NCBI RefSeq assembly: GCF_900115745.1
Contig: NZ_FOXP01000002.1
Coordinates: 62,001 to 126,000 of the forward strand
Source of the DNA: Sphingomonas rubra
Lineage (GTDB): Bacteria; Pseudomonadota; Alphaproteobacteria; Sphingomonadales; Sphingomonadaceae
Direction of reading: 5' to 3'
DNA: 64,000 nucleotides
Shown here: piece after piece, positions 1 to 7,566 of the stretch
How positions within the stretch are numbered: position 1 is the stretch's first letter
Layout of the letters: each line of letters opens with the position of its first letter
Program-made: the position numbers and the translations under genes
The notes under the pieces: generated by a model
Told to the model about the DNA's origin: nothing
Database searches by the model: none
Seen by the model: the letters and a program-made list of their open reading frames with translations, nothing else

Positions 1-58
1 AGCGACGTCGAAGCACCGGCCACAAACCGCCCGCTCGCCGCCTGCCTTCGACGTCGCT
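1..58. repeat. F1 palindromic repeat, edge copy
   Basis: Positions 1-13 and 46-58 are perfect 13-base inverted arms around a 32-base loop. The right arm belongs to the motif family cttcgacNNNgctcag, which recurs at 1460-1507 and 7448-7561. The element may extend beyond the left edge of the window. No gene is visible before 160. Confidence 0.6.
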
Positions 59-86
59 CAGGGCGAACGGTGATGGGTCAACATCT

Positions 87-157
87 CGTCATCCCGTTCC
101 AGAGCCAAGTGGCCGGGCGTGCGTGGCTCTGGATGCCGGGACGGGCCCGGCATGATG
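87..157. repeat. F2 palindromic repeat, degenerate copy
   Basis: The right arm (about 128-157) matches the F2 consensus ggatgccgggacgagcccgg with small changes, while the left arm (87-110) is eroded. It lies just downstream of the minus-strand carboxypeptidase gene. Better copies of the same family are at 28645, 33017, 53968 and 54953. Confidence 0.6.
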
Positions 158-159
158 GG

Positions 160-891
160 TTATCGGCGCCGGCGCTTCTTTTCCGGGGGCGGCGCGGGTC
201 GTACCGGTGGGTCGGGCTGGCCGGTCAGGACGATGACGAGTGGCGGGGTAATGCCGGGATCGGCCGGGAACGCCGCGCGTGCCTTGGCGAAGGTGAAGCG
301 CGCCCTGGCGGCTCCCGGCGCGGCGGCGGTGACGCCGACCCAGCGCCAGTGCCACGGCTCCCACTTGACGCCCTGCGCGTTGCCGGGCGGGAAGCTCAGT
401 TCGAAGCCGAAGCGGGGCGCGTTGGCGTGGAGCCAGCGCGCCTGCGGCGTCACCGCCATGCACGCCTCGATGTCGGGGCAGTTGGGCGAGGGGCGCACGG
501 CGAAGTCGATCGCGTAGCCGGTGGTGTGCTCGCTGTGCCCGGCGGGCGCGACGGAAATGGCGCGGTCCTCGCTCGATCCCTGGCCGCCGCCGGCGAACAC
601 GCCGCGCTGCCGCTCGACCGATCGGTGGCAGGACAGGCCACGCAGCGCGCCGGGGCCGAGTGCGGCCGCGGCGGCGGCGAGCAGACGCTGCAGGTCGGGC
701 AGCACCTCCGCCCGGACGCGGCATCCGTGCAGGCCGAAGCCGTCGGGCGCGTCGACCAGCTCGCCCGGCGCGACGTCGCCATAGGGATAATGGCCGAGCA
801 CGCGACCGTCGGTCGCGGCAGGGATTGCCACTTGGGCGAGAAGGGGCGCCTGGGCGAGAAGAAGCGCGAGCATCGCCGGTGCCTCTGGCAT
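160..891 (-). CDS. M15 (VanY-like) D-Ala-D-Ala carboxypeptidase
   Basis: A 243-residue protein of the M15 zinc peptidase family, which trims the D-Ala-D-Ala end of peptidoglycan stem peptides in the periplasm. The family signature SxHxxGxAxD is present as SEHTTGYAID (residues 120-129, zinc ligands H122 and D129), and EPWHW (178-182) supplies the catalytic Glu and the third zinc ligand His. The N-terminus is a short hydrophobic stretch consistent with a secretion signal. The start at 891 is preceded by GGGGAG at good spacing; a second Met at 873 is possible. The C-terminus is a Pro/Lys/Arg-rich tail. It is divergent from the pseudouridine synthase gene, with only 29 bases between the two starts. 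Confidence 0.85.
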   Translation of the reverse strand: MPEAPAMLALLLAQAPLLAQVAIPAATDGRVLGHYPYGDVAPGELVDAPDGFGLHGCRVRAEVLPDLQRLLAAAAAALGPGALRGLSCHRSVERQRGVFAGGGQGSSEDRAISVAPAGHSEHTTGYAIDFAVRPSPNCPDIEACMAVTPQARWLHANAPRFGFELSFPPGNAQGVKWEPWHWRWVGVTAAAPGAARARFTFAKARAAFPADPGITPPLVIVLTGQPDPPVRPAPPPEKKRRRR

Positions 892-920
892 GCGCGGCTC
901 CCCGGTGGCAAGGAGCCGCC

Positions 921-1619
921 ATGCACGGCGACCGCGTTCTGTTCCTCGACGGCGAGGCCCTGGTGATCGACAAGCCCGCCGGGCTGCCGGTCGACCGCCC
1001 TCGCGACGGCTCGTTGAGCCTGGAGAATCACCTGGAAAGCCTGCGCTTCGGCTTCCAGCGCTGGCCCGTGGCGGTGCACCGGCTCGATCGCGACACCAGC
1101 GGCTGCCTGTTGCTCGCGCGCAATCCCAAGGCGGGCGCGCGCTTCCAGCAGGCGTTCGAGCAGGGACTGGTGGAGAAGCGCTACCTGGCGGTGCTCGACG
1201 GCTTGGTCGAGGGCGAGGGGGCGGTCGAGCTGGCGCTGGGCAAGACCAGCACCGCCGAGGCGGGATGGCGGATCGTGCCCGACACGCGCGGCAAGGCGGC
1301 GCGGACGGCATGGCGCGCGATCGGGGCGCGAGACGGGCAGACGCTGGTCGAGTTCCGGCCGCAGACCGGGCGCACCCACCAGATCCGCGTCCACGCGGCG
1401 AGCGGGCTGGGCGCGGCCGTCGTCGGCGACCCGGTTTACGGCCGTGGCGATGCGGGTGGTCCTTCGGCAGGTTCGGGCCCGGGCCCTTCGACAGGCTCAG
1501 GACAGGGCATGCTGCTCCATGCCGCCGAGCTGGTGGTGCCGCGACCGGGCAAGGAGCCGATCCGCGGCGAGGCGCCGTTGCCCGAACGGTTCGGCACCTG
1601 GGCGGAACTCGCCCAATGA
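921..1619 (+). CDS. RluA-family pseudouridine synthase
   Basis: A 232-residue RNA pseudouridine synthase of the RluA family, which isomerises uridine in rRNA or tRNA. The catalytic motif HRLDRDTSG is at 53-61 with the nucleophile Asp56, and RPQTGRTHQIRVH (146-158) is the usual C-terminal motif. There is no S4 domain, so it is a short form. Residues about 176-196, between VGDPVYG and MLLHAAEL, are a Gly/Ser/Pro-rich insert whose DNA is the F1 repeat. An aaggagccgcc ribosome site precedes the ATG. The stop overlaps the next start as ATGA, so translation with arfB is probably coupled. The target uridine cannot be told from sequence. Confidence 0.88.
   Translation: MHGDRVLFLDGEALVIDKPAGLPVDRPRDGSLSLENHLESLRFGFQRWPVAVHRLDRDTSGCLLLARNPKAGARFQQAFEQGLVEKRYLAVLDGLVEGEGAVELALGKTSTAEAGWRIVPDTRGKAARTAWRAIGARDGQTLVEFRPQTGRTHQIRVHAASGLGAAVVGDPVYGRGDAGGPSAGSGPGPSTGSGQGMLLHAAELVVPRPGKEPIRGEAPLPERFGTWAELAQ
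1460..1507. repeat. F1-type repeat inside the rluA-like gene
   Basis: Two imperfect direct copies of ccttcgRcaggYtcRggNc lie at about 1460-1480 and 1487-1507. Other F1 copies are between genes (1-58, 7448-7561); this one is read in frame and encodes a PSAGSGPGPSTGSGQG-like loop. Confidence 0.65.
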
Positions 1620-2014
1620 TCGCGGTGCCGGAGGACGCGCTCGACGAGCGGTTCCTCGCGGCGACGGGGCCGGGCGGGCAGAACGTCAACAAGGTGGCGA
1701 CCGCGTGCCAGTTGCGCTGCGACGTGTACCGGCTGGGGCTGCATCCGGAGACCTATCGAAGGCTGAAGCTGTTCGCGGGCAGCCGGCTGACCGCGGGCGG
1801 GACGCTGGTGCTGACCGCCCGGCGCTACCGGACGCAGGAGGCGAACAGGGCGGACGCGCGCGAGCGGCTGGCCGAACTGCTCGCCAAGGCGGAGGAGCGC
1901 GAGGCGCGGCGGGTGAAGACCAAGCCGAGCCGCGCGGCCAAGGCGCGGCGGGTGGACGAGAAGAAGGGCCGATCCCAGGTCAAGGCGGGGCGCGGCCGGA
2001 TAAGGATGGACTGA
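1616..2014 (+). CDS. arfB: Alternative ribosome-rescue factor ArfB
   Basis: A 132-residue homologue of ArfB (YaeJ), the codon-independent peptidyl-tRNA hydrolase that frees ribosomes stalled on non-stop mRNA. The catalytic GGQ is at 20-22 in the context GPGGQNVNKV, and the protein ends in a long Lys/Arg-rich tail (about 90-132) that in the family enters the empty mRNA channel. The length is normal for ArfB and too short for a release factor with a codon-recognition domain. It overlaps the genes on both sides by ATGA junctions. Confidence 0.9.
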   Translation: MIAVPEDALDERFLAATGPGGQNVNKVATACQLRCDVYRLGLHPETYRRLKLFAGSRLTAGGTLVLTARRYRTQEANRADARERLAELLAKAEEREARRVKTKPSRAAKARRVDEKKGRSQVKAGRGRIRMD

Positions 2015-2493
2015 TGTACGAATTCGACGTGGACGCCGGTTCCAAGGCGGCGCTGTACCGCGACCTGCTGAAGGCGACGGAGGCGGTGACCGCGGACGAG
2101 CCCGACGCGGTCGCCAACATGGCCAACGCCGCGGCGCTGCTGTGGCAGTACCTGCCCGACCTGAACTGGGCCGGCTTCTACCGCACGGTCGGCGACGAGC
2201 TGGTGCTGGGGCCGTTTCAGGGCAAGGCGGCGTGCATCCGCATCCCGTTCGGCCGCGGCGTCTGCGGCGCGGCAGCGGCGTCGGCGAGCACGCAGCGGGT
2301 CGACGACGTACACGCCTTTCCCGGCCATATCGCCTGCGACGCGGCGAGCCGGTCCGAACTGGTGGTCCCGATCGTCCGCGACGGGGCGGTGCTGGGCGTG
2401 ATCGATCTCGACAGCCCGGTGCCGGCGCGGTTCGATGCCGAGGACGCGCACGGGTGCGAGGCGATCGCGGCGCTGCTCGCCCGGCGGCTCTGA
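2014..2493 (+). CDS. msrC: Free methionine-(R)-sulfoxide reductase (GAF domain)
   Basis: A 159-residue single GAF-domain protein matching the fRMsr family, which reduces free methionine-R-sulfoxide in the cytosol with thioredoxin. Three cysteines at 74, 84 and 108 keep the spacing of the three redox cysteines known in the E. coli enzyme (84, 94, 118). The surrounding motifs (GPFQGKAACIRIPFGRGVCG and SRSELVVPI) are typical. It starts inside the arfB stop and ends the three-gene coupled cluster. Confidence 0.9.
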   Translation: MYEFDVDAGSKAALYRDLLKATEAVTADEPDAVANMANAAALLWQYLPDLNWAGFYRTVGDELVLGPFQGKAACIRIPFGRGVCGAAAASASTQRVDDVHAFPGHIACDAASRSELVVPIVRDGAVLGVIDLDSPVPARFDAEDAHGCEAIAALLARRL

Positions 2494-2533
2494 TCGGGAC
2501 AGCGTGGTCGCGCGCCAAGGGGAAGGAAACGGG

Positions 2534-3058
2534 ATGCGGACGCTTCTGATCGCCGGACTGGTCATGGTGCTGGCGGCCGGCGACGCGGCCGAGGCACAGC
2601 GCGACGGTCGCGGTGATGGTGCGCGGTCGGCTGGTACTCGGCGATCGCGAGAGGGTGTCGTCCGTTCCTGGCCCCAGCGCGAGGGCCGCTGGGTCGGCGG
2701 CTGGAACGCGCCGGGCGGCTGGGACGGTTACCGCCCGCTCCGTCCGGGTCAGGCGCTGCCGCCTTATTGGGGGCAGCCGGACTTCGCGGTCGGCAACTGG
2801 GCGGACTATGCGCTCGCCCCGCCGCCCGGCGGCGCTTACTGGTCGCGCTACTATGACGACGCGGTGCTGATCGACGGAGACGGTACGGTGTACGACACGG
2901 TCGACGGGATCGACTGGCACCGGGCCGACCGCCCCGCGCGAGCCGGCCGCGCGAAACCCGCGCCGGGCGTCACGACGGTCACGGCGAGCGACGGCTATGT
3001 CGGCGCGCGCGGTTCGGTGGTGACCACCACCAGCGAGGTGCCGAAGCGGCCTCGGTGA
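2534..3058 (+). CDS. RcnB-like periplasmic protein
   Basis: A 174-residue secreted protein with a signal peptide ending near AEAQ (about residue 22). The second half carries the RcnB-family pattern, namely YRPLRPGQALPPYW followed by PPPGG-Y-W-RYYDDAVLIDGDG and a Val/Asp strand. RcnB in E. coli is a periplasmic protein needed for nickel/cobalt homeostasis; most alphaproteobacterial members have no tested role, so only the family is assigned. The ATG at 2534 follows a ggaaggaaac ribosome site. Confidence 0.75.
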   Translation: MRTLLIAGLVMVLAAGDAAEAQRDGRGDGARSAGTRRSREGVVRSWPQREGRWVGGWNAPGGWDGYRPLRPGQALPPYWGQPDFAVGNWADYALAPPPGGAYWSRYYDDAVLIDGDGTVYDTVDGIDWHRADRPARAGRAKPAPGVTTVTASDGYVGARGSVVTTTSEVPKRPR

Positions 3059-3074
3059 CGGCGGCGCGGCGCCC

Positions 3075-3530
3075 TCAGCTCAGCCGGTCGATCTCCTCGC
3101 GCGTCAGCGAGCCCGGCACGATCATCACCGGGACGGACAGCGCGCCCGCGTCGGCACCGGTGAAGTGCGTCACCAGCGCGCCGGGTGCCCCGCTGGCCGC
3201 GGCGCCGAGCACCAGCGCGGCGATGTCCGGATTGGCGGTGATGGTATCGCGGATCACCCTGGGGCCGTCCCCGTCCTTGATCCGCAGCGTCGGGCGCAGT
3301 CCCGATTCGGCGATCAGCGTGCCTGCGGCGGCGGCGACCAGCCCCTCGGCGCGCTGCCGCTCCTCCGCCTCGATCGTCGCCTGCACGCCCCCGAACGCGA
3401 TGAACTCCTGCGGTGGCAGCAGCGCCAGGATCTCGACGCCGCCGCCGGTCTTGACCGCGCGGCGCGCGGCGAAGCGCAGCGCGATCTCCGCTTCCGGGCT
3501 GTCGTCGATCACCACCAGATAGATGCGCAT
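3075..3530 (-). CDS. Universal stress protein (UspA family)
   Basis: A 151-residue single Usp domain. It begins with a strand and Asp pair (YLVVIDDSPEAE) and ends with a hydrophobic SVPVMIVPG strand, both usual for the fold. The ATP-binding G-2x-G-9x-G(S/T) loop of ATP-binding Usps is not clear: GAAASGAPGAL is the nearest match. It may therefore be a non-ATP-binding UspA-type protein. It is convergent with the RcnB-like gene, 16 bases away, and divergent from pdhC. Confidence 0.8.
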   Translation of the reverse strand: MRIYLVVIDDSPEAEIALRFAARRAVKTGGGVEILALLPPQEFIAFGGVQATIEAEERQRAEGLVAAAAGTLIAESGLRPTLRIKDGDGPRVIRDTITANPDIAALVLGAAASGAPGALVTHFTGADAGALSVPVMIVPGSLTREEIDRLS

Positions 3531-3645
3531 GACGATGGTGTGACGCGTGCCGATGCCCCGCGCAAGGGTTGACCGGGGCGCGCATGGGGACGAGAGAACG
3601 TGCCGCTACGGAACGCCGCCCGGCCGAGACTTATAGGGACCTTCC

Positions 3646-5049
3646 ATGTCGATCGAGATCAAGATGCCCGCGCTGTCGCCGACCATGGAGGAGGGCACGC
3701 TCGCCAAATGGCTGGTCAAGGAGGGCGACCAGGTGAAGTCCGGCGACATCATGGCCGAGATCGAGACCGACAAGGCGACCATGGAGTTCGAGGCGGTCGA
3801 CGAGGGCATCATCGCCAAGATCCTGGTGCCCGAGGGGACCGACAACGTGAAGGTCGGCGCCGCCATCGCGATCCTGGCGGAGGAAGGCGAGGATGCTTCC
3901 TCCGTCGAGACGTCGGCGAAGTCGGACACGCCCCGACCGACGAAGTCGGACACGCCGCAACCGACCGATCCCGAGTTCAAGGGCCGCCCCGATCCAAGCG
4001 ATCCCAACGCCAAGGGCAACGAGGGCGAGAAGGTGGAGCGGACCGAGGCGAGTGCCGAGGATCACGGCCGGCCCGACAACGCCGGTGCCGAACCGACGCC
4101 GGCCACGCCGAGCGGCGGCGACGGTTCGCGCGTGAAGGCAAGCCCGCTCGCGCGGCGGATCGCGGCGGAGAAGGGCGTGGACCTCGCCGCCGTCAGCGGC
4201 TCCGGGCCCAACGGCCGCATCGTCAAGGCGGACGTCGAGGGCGCGGGCGCGGTGCCGAGCGGAGCCAAGGCTCCGGATGCCGCGGCTCCTGCCAAGGCCG
4301 AAGCCGCGTCGCCGCCCGTCGCACCGGCGCCGGCCGCCAAGCCGGCGGCGATCCCCGACGTGCCGCACGAGGCGACCAAGCTGTCGAACGTCCGCAAGAC
4401 GATCGCGCGCCGCCTGACCGAGTCGAAGCAGCAGGTGCCGCACATCTACCTGACGGTGGACGTGCGCCTCGACGCGCTGTTGAAGCTGCGGGCCGAGCTC
4501 AACCAGTCGCTCGAGGGCCGCGGCGTCAAACTGTCGGTCAACGACATGCTGGTGAAGGCGCTGGGCGTCGCACTGGTGCAGGTGCCGGCGTGCAACGTGA
4601 TGTTCACGCCGGATCAGCTGATTACCTTCGCGCGCGCCGACATCTCGGTCGCGGTGTCGACGCCGTCGGGGCTCATCACGCCGATCATCAAGGAAGCGGA
4701 CAGCCGCTCGCTGTCGTCCATCTCAACCGCGATGAAGGACCTCGCCGCCCGCGCACGCGACAACAAGCTGAAGCCAGAGGAATATCAGGGCGGCACCGCC
4801 TCGATCAGCAACATGGGCATGTTCGGCATCACCCAGTTCGACGCGGTCATCAACCCGCCCCAGGGCATGATCCTGGCGGTCGGCGCGGGTGAGAAGCGCC
4901 CGGTCGTGAACGGCGACGAGCTGGGCGTCGCGACGGTGATGTCGGCGACCGGCAGCTTCGACCACCGCGCGATCGATGGGGCGGACGGCGCGCAGCTGAT
5001 GAAGGCGTTCCGCGAGCTGGTCGAGCGCCCGCTGGGCATGCTCGCCTGA
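3646..5049 (+). CDS. pdhC: Pyruvate dehydrogenase E2, dihydrolipoyl acetyltransferase
   Basis: The 467-residue core of the pyruvate dehydrogenase complex, which transfers the acetyl group from lipoyl-lysine to CoA. There is one N-terminal lipoyl domain (about 1-80, lipoylated Lys43 in [10 protein letters not shown]). A charged Pro/Asp-rich linker follows, containing the direct repeat [17 protein letters not shown] peripheral subunit-binding domain comes next (about 163-198, [16 protein letters not shown]), then the catalytic domain ending in [12 protein letters not shown] (His440, Asp444). No E1 genes lie beside it, so E1 alpha and beta must be elsewhere. lpdA (E3) follows two genes later. 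Confidence 0.95.
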   Translation: MSIEIKMPALSPTMEEGTLAKWLVKEGDQVKSGDIMAEIETDKATMEFEAVDEGIIAKILVPEGTDNVKVGAAIAILAEEGEDASSVETSAKSDTPRPTKSDTPQPTDPEFKGRPDPSDPNAKGNEGEKVERTEASAEDHGRPDNAGAEPTPATPSGGDGSRVKASPLARRIAAEKGVDLAAVSGSGPNGRIVKADVEGAGAVPSGAKAPDAAAPAKAEAASPPVAPAPAAKPAAIPDVPHEATKLSNVRKTIARRLTESKQQVPHIYLTVDVRLDALLKLRAELNQSLEGRGVKLSVNDMLVKALGVALVQVPACNVMFTPDQLITFARADISVAVSTPSGLITPIIKEADSRSLSSISTAMKDLAARARDNKLKPEEYQGGTASISNMGMFGITQFDAVINPPQGMILAVGAGEKRPVVNGDELGVATVMSATGSFDHRAIDGADGAQLMKAFRELVERPLGMLA

Positions 5050-5069
5050 GGCCGGGACGGGGTATCGGC

Positions 5070-5273
5070 ATGGGAAGGCGGGCGCTGACCGAGCTGTTCT
5101 TCATCGTCGCGGGGCTCGCCGCGGCGTGGGTGATGACGAAGCTCGCCATGTGGGCCTATCCGCTGGGCCGCGACGTGATCCGCTGGTGCGGGCTCGCCGC
5201 CATGCTGGCGACGATCGTGATGGGGGTGGGGCCACTCGCCCGCGCGGTACGCGCCGATCGGGCGCGGTCATGA
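5070..5273 (+). CDS. Small membrane protein in the pdhC-lpdA cluster
   Basis: A 67-residue protein with two predicted membrane helices (about 7-25 and 40-58) joined by a short loop containing PLGRDVIRW. No known domain is recognised. It starts 20 bases after pdhC and its stop overlaps the thioesterase start as ATGA. It is therefore likely co-transcribed and co-translated with the PDH genes, but no function can be given. Confidence 0.65.
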   Translation: MGRRALTELFFIVAGLAAAWVMTKLAMWAYPLGRDVIRWCGLAAMLATIVMGVGPLARAVRADRARS

Positions 5274-5707
5274 CGGATCGGCTGCCCGACACCGCGCCGA
5301 CGATCCGCGTCACCGCCATGCCGGGCGACGCCAATCCGTATGGCGACATCTTCGGCGGCTGGCTGATGGGCCAGATGGACTTGGCGGCGGGCTCCGTCGC
5401 GTCGCGCCATGCCAAGGGCCGCGCGGTGACGATCGCGTGCGACGCGATGAAGTTCCACGCGCCCGTGCTGGTCGGCGACGAGGTGTCGGTCTACGCGACG
5501 CTGATCGCGGTCGGCCGCACCTCCATGACGATCGAGGTCGAGGCGTGGCGCCGAGCCCGTCACGTCGAGGACGCGTGCAAGGTGACGCAGGCGCGCTTCG
5601 TCTTCGTCGCCACCGACGAGAACCGCCAGCCGCGCACCGTGCCGGCATTGTCATCAACGCATGTCGCCGAGGCGGCACCCCCACCATCGGGAACGATCCA
5701 TGGCTGA
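5270..5707 (+). CDS. Acyl-CoA thioesterase (YciA-like hotdog)
   Basis: A 145-residue hotdog-fold acyl-CoA hydrolase. The YciA-type motif MPGDANPYGDIFGGWLMGQM (about 17-36) contains the catalytic Asp and the helix of the fold, and FHAPVLVGDEVSV follows as in the family. It hydrolyses acyl-CoA to free acid and CoA in the cytosol; the chain length cannot be read here. It is coupled to the upstream membrane protein (ATGA) and overlaps the lpdA start by 8 bases. Confidence 0.87.
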   Translation: MTDRLPDTAPTIRVTAMPGDANPYGDIFGGWLMGQMDLAAGSVASRHAKGRAVTIACDAMKFHAPVLVGDEVSVYATLIAVGRTSMTIEVEAWRRARHVEDACKVTQARFVFVATDENRQPRTVPALSSTHVAEAAPPPSGTIHG

Positions 5708-7094
5708 CACCTACGACCTCATCATTCTCGGCTCCGGGCCTGGCGGCTACGTCGCGGCGATCCGCGCGTCGCAGCTGGGCATGAAGGTGGCGATCGTCGA
5801 GCGCGAGCGGTTGGGCGGGATCTGCCTCAACTGGGGATGCATCCCGACCAAGGCGCTGCTGCGCACGTCGGAAGTCTACCATTACATGACGCACGCCAAG
5901 GATTACGGGTTGAAGGCGGACAATGTCGGCTTCGACCTGGGCGCGATCGTCGATCGCAGCCGCAAGGTGGCCGGTCAGCTCAACGCGGGCGTCAAGGGCC
6001 TGATGAAGAAGCACAAGGTCGCGGTGCACGAGGGTGTCGGCGCGCTGACCGGCAAGGGCAAGCTCAGCGTCAAGCGCGGCGACGAGACGGTCGAACTCTC
6101 CGCCAAGCACATCCTGATCGCCACCGGCGCGCGCGCGCGCGACCTGCCCTTCGCCAAGGCGGACGGGAATCGCATCTGGACCTATCGCCACGCAATGGTG
6201 CCGAAGGAGATGCCGACCAAGCTGCTGGTCATCGGATCGGGCGCGATCGGCGTGGAGTTCGCCAGCTTCTACAACGACATGGGCGCCGAGGTGACGATCG
6301 TCGAGATGCTGCCGCGCATCCTGCCGGTCGAGGACGAGGAGGTCAGCGCCTTCATGGAAAAGCAGCTGACCAAGCAGGGAATCAGGATCGTCACCGGCGC
6401 GGGCGTCGAGAAGATCGACGTGGGCAAGGATGGCGTGAAGGCGTCGATCAAGGGCAAGGACGGCAAGGTCACCGCCGAGGAGTACAGCCACGTCGTCGTC
6501 GCGATCGGCATCATCCCCAACACCGAGGAGATCGGGCTGGAGGCGCTGGGCGTCGAGACGGAACGCGGGCAGATCAAGGTCGACGGCTTCGGTCGCACCA
6601 ACGTCGAGGGCGTGTACGCGATCGGCGACGTGACGGGCGCGCCCTGGCTGGCGCACAAGGCCAGCCACGAGGGCATCGTCTGCGTCGAAAAAATCGCCGG
6701 CGAGGAGCCGCACCCGTTCGAGGTGTGGAACATTCCCGGCTGCACCTACTCGCGCCCGCAGGTGGCGAGCGTCGGGCTGACCGAGGCCAAGGCCAAGGAA
6801 GCGGGCCATGAGGTGAAGGTCGGCAAGTTCCCCTTCATCGGCAACGGCAAGGCGATCGCGCTGGGCGAGGCGGAGGGCTTCGTGAAGACGGTGTTCGACG
6901 CCAAGACGGGCGAACTGCTCGGCGCGCACATGATCGGCGCGGAGGTGACCGAGCTGATCCAGGGCTACGTTATCGCGCGCCAGTTGGAGACGACCGAGGC
7001 CGAGCTGATGGAGACGGTGTTCGCGCATCCGACGCTGAGCGAGATGATGCACGAGAGCGTGCTGGGCGCTTACGGCCGCGCGATCCACATCTGA
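5700..7094 (+). CDS. lpdA: Dihydrolipoyl dehydrogenase (E3)
   Basis: A 464-residue flavoprotein that reoxidises dihydrolipoyl groups with NAD+. FAD-binding GSGPGGY is at 11-17, the redox disulfide CLNWGC is at 42-47, and the NAD Rossmann motif is GSGAIGVEF. The C-terminal dimer motif HPTLSE has the catalytic His443 and Glu448. The ATG at 5700 lies inside the thioesterase 3' end. The position with pdhC suggests it serves the PDH complex, though one E3 often serves several complexes. Confidence 0.95.
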   Translation: MADTYDLIILGSGPGGYVAAIRASQLGMKVAIVERERLGGICLNWGCIPTKALLRTSEVYHYMTHAKDYGLKADNVGFDLGAIVDRSRKVAGQLNAGVKGLMKKHKVAVHEGVGALTGKGKLSVKRGDETVELSAKHILIATGARARDLPFAKADGNRIWTYRHAMVPKEMPTKLLVIGSGAIGVEFASFYNDMGAEVTIVEMLPRILPVEDEEVSAFMEKQLTKQGIRIVTGAGVEKIDVGKDGVKASIKGKDGKVTAEEYSHVVVAIGIIPNTEEIGLEALGVETERGQIKVDGFGRTNVEGVYAIGDVTGAPWLAHKASHEGIVCVEKIAGEEPHPFEVWNIPGCTYSRPQVASVGLTEAKAKEAGHEVKVGKFPFIGNGKAIALGEAEGFVKTVFDAKTGELLGAHMIGAEVTELIQGYVIARQLETTEAELMETVFAHPTLSEMMHESVLGAYGRAIHI

Positions 7095-7218
7095 GGCGTC
7101 GCTCATCGGCGACGCGGCCCGCGTTCGTGCGCTGCTGATCGATGCGGCGCGCGCGGGCCATGCGGTCAGCTATGCCGGGCTGCTCGGGCGGCTGGGGATC
7201 GGTTTCACCCGCCCGAAG

Positions 7219-7464
7219 ATGCGCGCGCTGTGCCGCACGCTGACGCGGATCGACGACGACGCGGCGGCGGCGGGCGAGCCGGACCTCGCCGTGCTGGTGG
7301 TGCGCGCGAGCGACGCGCTGCCGGGGCAGGGCTGGTGGACGAGCCACGCCGCGGCGACGGGCTATGCCGGTGGATGGACGGGGCCGGTTGCGATCGAGGA
7401 GGTCGCGCGGTTGCAGGAGTTGGCGTTCCGGTATTTGTCTTCTCCGCCACTTCGTTCGCCCTGA
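7219..7464 (+). CDS. Conserved hypothetical protein, start uncertain
   Basis: The ATG-started reading gives 81 residues with the strongly patterned core DLAVLVVRASDALPGQGWW. The same frame is open without a stop from 7048, and its translation upstream of the ATG (VRALLIDAARAGHAVSYAGL) looks like the natural N-terminal helix. The real protein is therefore probably about 35-40 residues longer. No ATG, GTG or TTG exists in that upstream stretch, so initiation would need CTG or ATC, or the N-terminus is lost. The last residues and the stop come from the F1 repeat. It follows lpdA directly; function unknown. Confidence 0.5.
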   Translation: MRALCRTLTRIDDDAAAAGEPDLAVLVVRASDALPGQGWWTSHAAATGYAGGWTGPVAIEEVARLQELAFRYLSSPPLRSP

Positions 7465-7561
7465 GGAGAGACTGAGCTTGTCGAAGGCTCGTCTCGAAGG
7501 GCATGTGCTTCGAGACGGCGCTTCGACTTCGCTCAGCGCCTCCTCAGCACGAACGGAGTGG
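7448..7561. repeat. F1 long palindromic repeat
   Basis: A large imperfect inverted repeat with arms of about 50 bases and a loop near 7500-7507. The outer arms carry ttcgttcg/cgaacgga and ctgagg/cctcag; the inner arms carry gtcgaag and gtctcgaag with complements. It contains the stop of the upstream gene (7462-7464) and ends at the start of the downstream amidohydrolase gene. Confidence 0.75.
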
Positions 7562-7566
7562 GTGGC

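Noticed and set aside
70..966. A 298-codon plus-strand ORF over the carboxypeptidase
   Set aside because: It is antisense to a gene with clear M15 active-site motifs and has no recognisable domain.
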